Origin: Thermoplasmata archaeon | GTDB taxonomy: Archaea > Thermoplasmatota > Thermoplasmata > Lutacidiplasmatales > UBA184 | Assembly: GCA_030043855.1 (NCBI GenBank) | Contig: JASHWW010000073.1 | Location: 1 to 8,306 of the forward strand | Reading direction: 5' to 3' | Length of the DNA stretch: 8,306 bases | Shown here: positions 1 through 5,816 of the stretch, piece after piece | How positions within the stretch are numbered: the stretch's first letter is position 1 | How the letters are laid out: each line of letters opens with the position of its first letter | The notes under the pieces: generated by a model | Seen by the model: only the letters and a program-made list of their open reading frames with translations | Told to the model about the DNA's origin: nothing | Database searches by the model: none | Made by a program: the position numbers and the translations under genes

Positions 1-272
1 AGGGTCCCCGCGACCAGGCCGAGCGGGACCGCGACGGCGACCGACCGGTCGATCGCCGCGACGACGATCGTGAGGCCCAGGACGGCCGCGAGGCCGACGC
101 CGGCCGCCCGCACCCGCTCGCTCCGGACGAGCGAGAGCGCCCCGACGGCCAGCCCGACGACGAACGCCGCGCCCACCGCCGCCTCCCCGTCCGCGACGGG
201 CGGGAGCACGACCGCGGTGACGTAGAGGAGCGGGAGGAGGAGGAGCCCACCGGCGACCCATCGGGCGTTCAT
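1..272 (-). CDS. Multi-spanning membrane protein, N-terminal part (cut by window edge)
   Basis: I do not recognise the family. Only the first 90 residues are inside the window and the reading frame is open to the left edge. The start is the ATG at 272, whose bases overlap the TGA stop of the upstream DUF58 gene (ATGA), a strong sign of translational coupling. The visible part begins MNARWVAGG and is almost all hydrophobic. Likely membrane segments are residues 6-26, 31-49 and 56-74, with a fourth starting near 77; the loops are short and arginine-bearing (around 50-55 and R76). Genes after DUF58 in MoxR operons often encode large membrane proteins, including transglutaminase-like or DUF4129-type proteins with an N-terminal block of membrane helices. 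That would fit, but no catalytic domain is visible here, so the assignment stops at membrane protein. Confidence 0.75.
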   Translation of the reverse strand, partial: MNARWVAGGLLLLPLLYVTAVVLPPVADGEAAVGAAFVVGLAVGALSLVRSERVRAAGVGLAAVLGLTIVVAAIDRSVAVAVPLGLVAGT

Positions 273-1615
273 GCGGCGACCCCCGGGGTCGTCCGGCGCC
301 GGTAGAGCGCGATCACCGCGCCCATCGCGCCCCGCCGTCCGAAGAACCCGACCGCCGCGCCGGCCCCTTCGAGCGTCCGGACGGCCCGCTGCGTGCGGCC
401 CACCTCGGGCTCGAGGAGGAGGCGGAACGCGTCGGTCGACCGGGGCGAACCCTCCACCGCGACGGGCGGGTACATCTCCCGGACGTCGGGCAGGAGCAGG
501 TGCAGCCGGTGGCCGGCGCGGCGGAGGGCGGCGCACGCCGCGGCGATGCGCGCGCCGTCGCCGTCGGCGGAGGTGAACGCGACGAGGTGCGTCGGCCGCT
601 TCAGGCGGGGGAGCAGGTACTCGAGCGCCCCCGCGAACGACGACGCCTCGGAGCGGACCTGCGCGCCCGCGAGCGCGCGGAAGACGGAGAACTCGTGGTC
701 GGAGCCCCGGCCCGCCGGCACGAACCGGTCGACCTCCGGTCCGAAGAGGAGTACGCCGCTGCGTCCCTCCTCGTCGAAGCTCGCCCGGAGGACGTCCGCC
801 GCGGTGTCGACGGCGAGGTCGAGCGCTTCCGCCTCCCCGATCCCGACGGCCATCGGGCGTCCGACGTCGACCAGGACCACCAGGTCCTGCTGGCTCTCCC
901 GGTCGTACTCGCGGGAGTAGAGCGTCCCTTGTCCCGAGCGGGTCCACGCGATGTGGCGAGGCTCGTCGCCGGGCTGGTACTCCCGGAGCGCATGGAACTC
1001 CGACCCGGAGCCCCGCGTCGCGAGCGCCGACTGTCCGACGATCATGTTCCAGATCCGCGCGGGGTGCCCCAGCGGAAGGGTCGGCGGCTGGGGGATCGCC
1101 TCGATCCGCCAGAACGACGGCAGCGGGACGGCGCGGAAGGCGAGCCCGAACGGCTCGTGCGCGACGACGACCGTGGGCCCGACCTCGAAGACGCCCCGGA
1201 GCTGGGGCGCGACGACGTAGGCCAGGGAGAGCGGCTCGCCCGCGCTCCACCAGGTCAGCAGGTGCGGGCTCCCGTCGAGCACCCGGAGCCGGTCCGGGTG
1301 CCGGTCGATCACCTCGGCGTAGAAGCTCCCGGGGAGGCGGGAGACGATCCGCACGGAGAGGAACGCCGAGCCGCGGACCCGCGCGAACGAGCTGCACTCG
1401 AGCCGCTCGGCGGCGAACGCGTCCGGGCCGAATCCGCGGGTCGCGCGCAGGAAGGCGAGCAGCGCGGCGAGGACGAACCCGAGCAGGAAGACGGCGACGA
1501 CGAACAGGAGGATGTTCGCCGCGAAGAAGGCGAGGAGGAGCACGAGGAAGCCCGCGAGCAGGAGGCCGCCCCCGCGGCGCGAGAAGGTGAGGCGCGTGCC
1601 GCTCCCGTCGCCCAT
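269..1615 (-). CDS. DUF58 membrane protein with von Willebrand A-like domain
   Basis: This is a 448-residue DUF58-family protein, the usual partner of MoxR ATPases; such pairs are thought to act in assembly or quality control of membrane or secreted complexes. Two membrane segments lie near the N-terminus (about 15-34 and 36-57), followed by a beta-rich region facing one side of the membrane. The DUF58 signature is at 211-224: REYQPGD, then R220 and W224. A vWA-like fold follows from about residue 244. At the site where a metal-binding DxSxS motif would sit, the protein reads D250-V-G-R-P, so both serines are replaced. ATG 1615 is 10 bases after the MoxR stop, with a weak purine-rich site (AGGCGG) just upstream; no other start fits as well. 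Its stop overlaps the ATG of the next gene. Family assignment is firm; the client is unknown. Confidence 0.93.
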   Translation of the reverse strand: MGDGSGTRLTFSRRGGGLLLAGFLVLLLAFFAANILLFVVAVFLLGFVLAALLAFLRATRGFGPDAFAAERLECSSFARVRGSAFLSVRIVSRLPGSFYAEVIDRHPDRLRVLDGSPHLLTWWSAGEPLSLAYVVAPQLRGVFEVGPTVVVAHEPFGLAFRAVPLPSFWRIEAIPQPPTLPLGHPARIWNMIVGQSALATRGSGSEFHALREYQPGDEPRHIAWTRSGQGTLYSREYDRESQQDLVVLVDVGRPMAVGIGEAEALDLAVDTAADVLRASFDEEGRSGVLLFGPEVDRFVPAGRGSDHEFSVFRALAGAQVRSEASSFAGALEYLLPRLKRPTHLVAFTSADGDGARIAAACAALRRAGHRLHLLLPDVREMYPPVAVEGSPRSTDAFRLLLEPEVGRTQRAVRTLEGAGAAVGFFGRRGAMGAVIALYRRRTTPGVAA

Positions 1616-1625
1616 GGGGCGCCGC

Positions 1626-2648
1626 CTAGCGCGGGACCTCGACCGCGTCGAGGTCGTCCTGGAGGATCCGCTCGAGCTGGGCGATCGCGCCGACCGCCTC
1701 CGTCAGCCCGGTCGTCGGGGTCATCGCCTCGGGGCGGACGATGACCCGGTGGTTGAGGACCGGGAAGGCGAGTTCGCGGATGTCGTCGGGGACGACGAAG
1801 TCCCGCCCGTCGAGCAGCGCCGACGCCCGCGCGGCGCGGAGGAACTGGACCGACGCGCGCGGGGAGGCGCCGAGCAGGAGCCGCTGGTCCTCGCGCGTCC
1901 GACGCACGACGGCGGCCAGGTACCGGTAGAGGTCGTCGGTCAGGTACACCTGCTGGTGGAGCTGCGCGAGTCGGTCGATCTCCGCCGGACCGATCGCGGG
2001 CGCGCCCGGCCCCGGTGCGTCGCTCTCCGCGGTGCGGGTCCGGAGGATCTGGACCTCGTCCTCGGCGCTCGGGTACCGGACGATCCACCGGAACAGGAAC
2101 CGATCGAGCTCCGCCTCGGGGAGCGGGTACGTCCCCTCCTGCTCGATCGGGTTCTGCGTCGCGATGACGACGAACGGGCGCGGCAGCGGGTGGCTCGTCC
2201 CCTCGATCGTCACCTGCCGCTCCTGCATCGCCTCGAGCAGGGCCGACTGGACCTTCGGCGGCGCGCGGTTGATCTCGTCGGCGAGGATCACGTTCGAGAA
2301 GATCGGCCCCGGGCGGAACTCGAACGTCCGCTCGGCCCCGGTGACGACCATCGAGCCGAGGATGTCGGTCGGCAACATGTCCGGCGTGAACTGGATCCGC
2401 CGGAACCCGAGCCCGAGCCGCTTCGAGAACGTGCGGACGAGATACGTCTTCGCGAGCCCCGGGACCCCCTCGAGCAGGACGTGCCCCTCGGAGACCAGGG
2501 CGACGGTGAGCGCGTGGACGATCTCCTCGGTCCCGATCACCTCCCGTCCGATCGACGCGGTGAGGCGCTGCAGGATCTCGACCGGGCTCCCCGGGGCGGG
2601 CGCCGGAACGGCCCCGGGCGGGGGAACGGCGTCGCTCTCGCCGGTCAT
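1626..2648 (-). CDS. MoxR-family AAA+ ATPase
   Basis: A 340-residue AAA+ ATPase of the MoxR family, predicted to use ATP hydrolysis to remodel or activate partner proteins, usually the DUF58/vWA protein encoded next to it. Visible motifs are Walker A GVPGLAKT (61-68), Walker B ILADEINRA (121-129), sensor 1 ATQNP (163-167), the conserved EAELDRFLF stretch (178-186) and sensor 2 GASPRAS (260-266), followed by the helical lid domain. Length and motif order are normal for the family. The frame is open further upstream, but that extension is proline/arginine-rich shadow sequence inside the preceding gene. The ATG at 2648 forms an ATGA overlap with the upstream stop, and the encoded start is a short Pro/Ala-rich tail followed by the family core from about residue 22. 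Cytosolic, coupled to its neighbours on both sides. Confidence 0.97.
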   Translation of the reverse strand: MTGESDAVPPPGAVPAPAPGSPVEILQRLTASIGREVIGTEEIVHALTVALVSEGHVLLEGVPGLAKTYLVRTFSKRLGLGFRRIQFTPDMLPTDILGSMVVTGAERTFEFRPGPIFSNVILADEINRAPPKVQSALLEAMQERQVTIEGTSHPLPRPFVVIATQNPIEQEGTYPLPEAELDRFLFRWIVRYPSAEDEVQILRTRTAESDAPGPGAPAIGPAEIDRLAQLHQQVYLTDDLYRYLAAVVRRTREDQRLLLGASPRASVQFLRAARASALLDGRDFVVPDDIRELAFPVLNHRVIVRPEAMTPTTGLTEAVGAIAQLERILQDDLDAVEVPR

Positions 2649-3166
2649 CGTCCCTCCAGGATCGGGAACGCGAGCGCGAGCTCCGCGACGATCGCGGCGA
2701 ACTCCTCCTGGGCCCGCGCCTGGCGACGGTGGAGGATCCACGGCACCTGCTGGTTCGTCCACGTCGGCGTCTCCGCCCGCGCGGCGGCGCGCCAGGCCAC
2801 GAGCAGGTCGTCGACGAGCTGCGGGATCGTCAGCGACTCGGGCAACGGGACGGTCAGCTCGCCGACGTCGAGCCCGCGGCGCACCCCGATGTCGAGGCCG
2901 AACTTCTCCTTCAGGTCGATCGCGAGTCGACGGCCGAGGAGGTTGAGCGCGGGGACGTATCGTTCCTGGGTCAGCGCCAGGTACGCGCCGGCCTCGGGCG
3001 GCTCGAGGCCGGACGACGGTCGCGGCGACGCCGATGCCTTCGGCAGCGACCGGGTCCGGGCATGGGTCCAGTACGCGACCCCGACCATCGTCGCCGCGAC
3101 GAGGACGAGCGGGACCGCGTACGACAGCTCCGAAACGAGCTCCGCCTCGGTGAGTCCGAAGACCAC
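2645..3166 (-). CDS. Membrane-anchored protein of unknown function in MoxR operon
   Basis: I do not recognise a named family for this 173-residue protein. It has one clear membrane segment near the N-terminus (about 14-33), then a short Ser/Pro-rich linker (40-58) and a soluble domain of about 115 residues with amphipathic helices and several Trp/Arg residues (W125, W136, W143). The single anchor followed by a cytosolic or external domain resembles the build of many accessory subunits of MoxR operons. The start is taken as GTG 3166, because a full AGGAGG ribosome site lies at 3176-3181 with a 9-base spacer. The frame upstream of it is shadow sequence inside the DUF4129-like gene. The stop overlaps the MoxR ATG. 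Since the preceding gene supplies a DUF4129-like domain lacking an anchor, this product may be the membrane half of a split protein; that is inference. Confidence 0.82.
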   Translation of the reverse strand: MVFGLTEAELVSELSYAVPLVLVAATMVGVAYWTHARTRSLPKASASPRPSSGLEPPEAGAYLALTQERYVPALNLLGRRLAIDLKEKFGLDIGVRRGLDVGELTVPLPESLTIPQLVDDLLVAWRAAARAETPTWTNQQVPWILHRRQARAQEEFAAIVAELALAFPILEGR

Positions 3167-3175
3167 GACTCCGCG

Positions 3176-3181
3176 CCTCCT
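3176..3181 (-). promoter_or_regulatory. Strong ribosome binding site overlapping upstream stop
   Basis: On the minus strand the sequence reads AGGAGG, nine bases before GTG 3166. It overlaps the TAG stop of the upstream DUF4129-like gene (3180-3182). It decides the GTG start of the membrane-anchored protein, for which no ATG is suitably placed, and suggests reinitiation from the upstream gene. Confidence 0.75.
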
Positions 3182-3650
3182 ACGGGGGAACCACGCCGGC
3201 GGTCGGTCGGCTCCGGGGAGGGGGCCCGGTGTCGCCGGCGCGCCCGACCCGCGGCGCACCGGTCGAGTACCGGTACAGGTTGTACATCGGCGCCTCCGCG
3301 TAGATGGCGCGGAGCAGGTCGCGCAGGAGGGCCGCCGGGACCTCGCGATGGGGTCCGTAGCGCACGGGCTCGTAGAGGGCGTAGAGCCGGGGGAGGAGTT
3401 GCGTGATGTACCCCATGTCGGCCCGCAGTTGCTCCCGGAGGAATTCGCGGTGCGTCCACTGCCGGGGCAGCCGGAGCCCGAACGACCGTCGGACGTCCTC
3501 CACCACGGTCGGGTAGGCGAGCAGGACCGCCTCCCCGGTCTTTCCCTGGGCGACGAGCTGGTCGACCTCGGCCAGGATCGGGGGCGCGTACGTCGACCCC
3601 AGGTTCGCGGCCGGGGCCGATCCGGAGGTCGCGCCACCGGGACGGGTCAA
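3180..3650 (-). CDS. Stand-alone DUF4129-like domain protein
   Basis: A 156-residue soluble protein resembling the C-terminal DUF4129 domain often found in MoxR/DUF58/transglutaminase operons. Family-like features are the W65-T-x-R-E-F70 motif, the Y93-E-P-V-R-Y98 motif and the helical region between them and beyond (about 25-118). After 120 the tail is Pro/Gly/Arg-rich and probably disordered. No membrane segment is seen, whereas family members usually carry one or more helices before the domain. The frame extends to ATG 3686, but that codon is part of the TATA element on this strand, so a transcript starting about 26 bases downstream could not include it. TTG 3650 is preferred: it has GAGG six bases upstream and lies about 12 bases after the predicted transcript start. 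First gene of the operon. Domain call is moderately sure; the start is less so. Confidence 0.75.
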   Translation of the reverse strand: MTRPGGATSGSAPAANLGSTYAPPILAEVDQLVAQGKTGEAVLLAYPTVVEDVRRSFGLRLPRQWTHREFLREQLRADMGYITQLLPRLYALYEPVRYGPHREVPAALLRDLLRAIYAEAPMYNLYRYSTGAPRVGRAGDTGPPPRSRPTAGVVPP

Positions 3651-3684
3651 GGAACCCCTCGGGGCCCCCGAAACCGGCCCGGGC

Positions 3685-3692
3685 ATTTATAG
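3685..3692. promoter_or_regulatory. TATA-box element between divergent MoxR operon and Nudix gene
   Basis: The only AT-rich stretch between the two divergent genes. On the minus strand it reads CTATAAAT, a good archaeal TATA box, which would set a transcript start near 3662, just upstream of the GAGG and TTG 3650 of the DUF4129-like gene. On the plus strand it reads ATTTATAG, which could also serve the Nudix gene with a leader of about 60-70 bases. Use on the minus strand is better supported by spacing. No clear purine-rich BRE is visible next to it. Confidence 0.6.
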
Positions 3693-3782
3693 GGGTCCGC
3701 GAGCCCGGAGCCCCGATCCGCTCGGCTCGCACGGGTCCGGATCGCCGGGAACGGGGAAGTACGCCGACGGGTCGTGCCGGTG

Positions 3783-4223
3783 ATGCCGGGGCACCCCATT
3801 CGCCACCTGCGGATCGCCGCGTGCGCCGTCTTCCGGGGCGATCGGGTCCTCGCGATTCGCCGGGCGCCCCGCGAGCCGTTCGCGCCGGGGGTCTGGGAGC
3901 TCCCGGGTGGGGTCGTGGAGCGGGGCGAGGCGTTTCGGGAGGCCGCCCTCCGGGAGCTCCGGGAGGAGACCGGGCTGACCGGCCGCGCGCCCCGGTTGTT
4001 CCGGAGTCACGACTACTGGTCCCCGACCCGCCACTATCTGCTCCTCCACGAACGCGACTACCTCGTGGAGTGTCCTCGAGCGACCGACGTCCGGATCGAC
4101 CCGGTCGAGCACTCGGAGTTTCGATGGGTCGATCGCGCCACCGCGGACCGCTTGCCGACGATGCCCCGCAAGCGGGTCACATTCCGTCGCGCGTTCGACG
4201 CGAATGCAGCCGCGCGGCACTGA
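3783..4223 (+). CDS. Nudix hydrolase
   Basis: A small cytosolic Nudix-fold pyrophosphohydrolase of 146 residues, which hydrolyses a nucleoside diphosphate linked to another group with the help of Mg ions. The complete Nudix box is visible: G at residue 43, five residues, E49, seven residues, then R-E-L-R-E-E-T-G-L (57-65). It is preceded by the usual W-E-L-P-G lead-in, with strands before (HLRIAACAVF) and after as expected. Length is typical of MutT-like members, but the sequence does not reveal the substrate. The start is uncertain: ATG 3783 is the only ATG, while GTG 3774 and GTG 3780 are in the same frame and would add three or one residues; none has a clear ribosome site. It runs divergently from the MoxR operon, and its last 47 bases overlap the convergent methyltransferase gene. 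Confidence 0.93.
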   Translation: MPGHPIRHLRIAACAVFRGDRVLAIRRAPREPFAPGVWELPGGVVERGEAFREAALRELREETGLTGRAPRLFRSHDYWSPTRHYLLLHERDYLVECPRATDVRIDPVEHSEFRWVDRATADRLPTMPRKRVTFRRAFDANAAARH

Positions 4224-4890
4224 CCGGTCGGCGCCGTGGGGAGCGGGCCTCCCTCGGTGCCCGGTCGGCGACGTAGAAGGTGGGGAACCCGGACGCTCGA
4301 TCGCGGCGCCACCGGACGAAGCCGGCCGCCGAGAGCCGGTCGACCTCGCGCGCCCGGAAGAACCGGAGGGGAACCCGGGACCGGCCATCGCCCCGGTTCG
4401 GGGCGACTCGATCCGGCGACGTCCGACCCGGATGTCGCGCGGACCGAACGGACCAGAGGTGCACCCCACCCGGACGGAGCGCCCGGCGGACTCCCGCGAA
4501 CACCGCACGCAGTTCCCGGTCGGTCAGGGTCTGGTAGGTCGTCGCGGCGTGGACCGCGTCGATCGATCCGGGAGGAGTCGACGCCAGCGCGTCGAGCAGA
4601 TCCTTCCGGAGGACGCGGCCCCGTCGGGCCACGTCCGGCGGCAGCGCCCGGAGCCCGCGCCTCGCCCGTCGCACCGCCTCCGCCGAGAGATCGACGCCGG
4701 TGACCCGGAACCCCCGGGAGACCAGGAAGGCGAGATCGCGCCCTGGTCCGCAGCCGAGGTCGAGGACGGAGGTGGCGCGGATCCGCCGGAGCCAGGGGAG
4801 GCACCACCGCGTGAACTCCCCCGGCCCGTCGGCGGCCGTCGCCGTCGCGGCCGACCAGTACTGTTCCCACGCCGCCGCCCGGTCGACCAT
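4177..4890 (-). CDS. Class I SAM-dependent methyltransferase
   Basis: A 237-residue cytosolic methyltransferase with a Rossmann-like SAM-binding fold; the methyl acceptor is unknown. Motif I is V-L-D-L-G-C-G-P-G (42-50), the acidic residue at the end of strand 2 is D67 in GVDLS, and the later strand and turn appear as LRPGGVHLWSV (138-148). The overall layout resembles small stand-alone methyltransferases of the Methyltransf_11/TehB-like type. ATG 4890 is preferred because MVDRAAAWEQYW is a typical beginning for this group and lies near a TATA-like element; longer frames run through the divergent VOC gene. The fold seems to finish near FYVADR (205-210). The last 27 residues are Arg-rich, partly encoded in the overlap with the Nudix gene, and may simply be read-through tail. 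Confidence 0.9.
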   Translation of the reverse strand: MVDRAAAWEQYWSAATATAADGPGEFTRWCLPWLRRIRATSVLDLGCGPGRDLAFLVSRGFRVTGVDLSAEAVRRARRGLRALPPDVARRGRVLRKDLLDALASTPPGSIDAVHAATTYQTLTDRELRAVFAGVRRALRPGGVHLWSVRSARHPGRTSPDRVAPNRGDGRSRVPLRFFRAREVDRLSAAGFVRWRRDRASGFPTFYVADRAPREARSPRRRPVSAARLHSRRTRDGM

Positions 4891-4916
4891 CGCGGGGCCG
4901 AGGACGGCTCGCGGCG

Positions 4917-4924
4917 TTATCTTT
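4917..4924. promoter_or_regulatory. Shared TATA-like element in methyltransferase/VOC divergent gap
   Basis: The 57-base gap between the two divergent starts contains one AT-rich stretch, TTATCTTT on plus and AAAGATAA on minus. Its centre lies about 27 bases from ATG 4948 (VOC gene) and about 30 bases from ATG 4890 (methyltransferase). Both distances fit leaderless or near-leaderless archaeal transcripts, and neither start has a ribosome site. Match to the TATA consensus is only moderate. Confidence 0.45.
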
Positions 4925-4947
4925 CCGTCCGGCGTGGACCCACCCGT

Positions 4948-5325
4948 ATGGCGATGCGGGCGGTCTCGGTGGCGGTCGCGGTCTCCGACCGCAAAGCGGC
5001 GGCGAAGTGGTACACGGACGTGCTGGGGTTCCACGTGGTGGACGACGATCCGGAACATTGGACGACGATCGCCGGCCCGCGCAGCCGGTTCCTGATCCAT
5101 CTCTGCGAGGTCGCCGGCGCGGGGAAGAAACCCCCAAAGTCCGAGCTCGGGAACACGGGGATCCTGCTCTTCACGGACGAGCCGTTCGCGCGAGCCTGCG
5201 CGCGCCTGAAGCGGCGGAAGGTCAAGTTCTCGATGCGGCCCCGGAAGCTCCCGTGGGGATGGGTCGCGAAGTTCCTCGATCCGGACGGGAACGAATACTG
5301 GTTGCAGCCGGAGCCCGGCGCCTAG
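4948..5325 (+). CDS. Glyoxalase/VOC-superfamily protein
   Basis: A 125-residue protein of the vicinal oxygen chelate superfamily (glyoxalase, bleomycin-resistance and dioxygenase fold). Evidence is the paired beta-alpha-beta layout, the first helix AAKWYTDVLGFHVV (18-31), the second-repeat strand G71-I-L-L-F-T and the closing D111-P-D-G-N-E-Y-W-L signature. Length suits a single-chain two-repeat protein that would dimerise. The usual metal-ligand positions look empty: no His/Gln/Glu in the first strand (SVAVAVSD), none in GNTGILLF, and W where Glu often follows DPDGN. A metal-free or binding role is therefore possible. The start is ATG 4948, with ATG 4954 as an alternative; no ribosome site is seen, consistent with a leaderless message. 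Everything upstream in this frame is antisense to the methyltransferase. Substrate unknown. Confidence 0.88.
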   Translation: MAMRAVSVAVAVSDRKAAAKWYTDVLGFHVVDDDPEHWTTIAGPRSRFLIHLCEVAGAGKKPPKSELGNTGILLFTDEPFARACARLKRRKVKFSMRPRKLPWGWVAKFLDPDGNEYWLQPEPGA

Positions 5326-5361
5326 GCGGTCGTTCGCGGGACCCGGCGCGGCCGGCCGTCG

Positions 5362-5670
5362 CTACGGTTTCTCGAGCCGGCCGATCCGGCCGAGCGAGAT
5401 CTGGGGCCGTCCCTTGTACTCCTTGACCCAGCCCTCTACGACGCGGACCCGGTCGCCCTCGGTCACGAGGTCGACCTCCGACCCCCAGAGGACGAAGGCG
5501 ATCTCCCCGGTGCCGTCCTTCAGGACGGCGTTCCGGACGCGCTGCAGGCCGCCCGTCCGCTGCTCGACCTCGCGGGTCGGCTCCAGGCGGGCGACCGTCC
5601 CCTCGATCGTCGCGACACGCCCCGGGCGCAGGTCCGAGATGAACGTCTTCGGGGGGGCACCGGCCGCCAC
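5362..5670 (-). CDS. Single OB-fold nucleic-acid-binding protein (RPA/SSB-like)
   Basis: A 102-residue protein made of one OB fold of the RPA/tRNA-anticodon type, likely to bind single-stranded nucleic acid in the cytosol. The visible pattern is a first strand V19-A-T-I-E-G-T-V, the core K51-D-G-T-G-E-I-A-F-V-L-W-G (51-63), then G72-D-R-V-R-V and the last strand with K86-G-R-P-Q-I-S-L. Short proteins of this build are widespread in archaea and are usually annotated as OB-fold or replication factor A-like proteins; their exact role is often unknown. The start is GTG 5670, with a weak TATA-like element about 26 bases upstream, suggesting a leaderless message. It ends 36 bases from the convergent VOC gene. 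Confident on fold, less on role: DNA or RNA target cannot be told. Confidence 0.88.
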   Translation of the reverse strand: MAAGAPPKTFISDLRPGRVATIEGTVARLEPTREVEQRTGGLQRVRNAVLKDGTGEIAFVLWGSEVDLVTEGDRVRVVEGWVKEYKGRPQISLGRIGRLEKP

Positions 5671-5690
5671 GGGTCGCGCAGTCGCCCGGC

Positions 5691-5700
5691 TCTCATACCT
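5691..5700 (-). promoter_or_regulatory. Weak TATA-like element for OB-fold gene
   Basis: On the minus strand this reads AGGTATGAGA. Its centre is about 26 bases from GTG 5670, the distance expected for a leaderless archaeal gene. The match to the TATA consensus is poor, but it is the least GC-rich stretch near this start. Confidence 0.35.
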
Positions 5701-5733
5701 CTTCGCCCGCCGGCGGCCCGTGGGCCGACCTCG

Positions 5734-5740
5734 CTATATG
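5734..5740 (+). promoter_or_regulatory. TATA box for GHMP kinase/MFS operon
   Basis: CTATATG stands out in otherwise GC-rich DNA. An archaeal transcript would start about 26 bases downstream, near 5763, giving a leader of roughly 54 bases before ATG 5817. The leader contains a strong hairpin and an AGGAGGT ribosome site. The two plus-strand genes that follow have no other visible promoter. Confidence 0.55.
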
Positions 5741-5762
5741 CCCCGCGCCCGGTTCGCCCCGC

Positions 5763-5788
5763 CGGCGGCCCGGTCGGAGGGCCCGCCG
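5763..5788 (+). other. GC-rich hairpin in predicted leader of kinase gene
   Basis: Bases 5763-5771 (CGGCGGCCC) can pair with 5779-5788 (GGGCCCGCCG) to form nine GC pairs, with one bulged C (5782) and a seven-base loop. It begins at the predicted transcript start and ends about 17 bases before the ribosome site. It may stabilise the RNA or tune translation. In DNA this GC-rich such pairing can also arise by chance. Confidence 0.35.
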
Positions 5789-5805
5789 TTCGGGAGCCGG
5801 TCCGC

Positions 5806-5812
5806 AGGAGGT
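5806..5812 (+). promoter_or_regulatory. Strong ribosome binding site for GHMP kinase
   Basis: AGGAGGT lies four bases before ATG 5817. It decides between that codon and the second in-frame ATG at 5826, which would sit 13 bases away. Confidence 0.7.
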
Positions 5813-5816
5813 CCGC

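Noticed and set aside
500..1744. Plus-strand open frame of 414 codons antisense to DUF58
   Set aside because: Composition is dominated by Arg, Glu, Gly and Pro with no recognisable motif; the DUF58 gene on the minus strand explains the region.
2649..2762. N-terminal extension of MoxR
   Set aside because: The extra residues lie in the upstream gene, are Pro/Arg/Gly-rich, and the ATGA overlap at 2648 marks the likely start.
1512..3692. Open frame of 726 codons on the plus strand, antisense to MoxR and its neighbours
   Set aside because: It is Arg/Pro/Asp-rich low-complexity shadow coding caused by GC-rich third positions, and it covers well-recognised genes on the other strand.
4204..4947. 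In-frame extension of the VOC gene far upstream
   Set aside because: It is antisense to the methyltransferase, has shadow composition, and the VOC fold starts cleanly at ATG 4948.
5378..5392. Near-palindrome CGGCCGATCCGGCCG at the end of the OB-fold gene
   Set aside because: It lies in coding sequence, has no T-run and only a three-base centre, so it is not a convincing terminator or operator.
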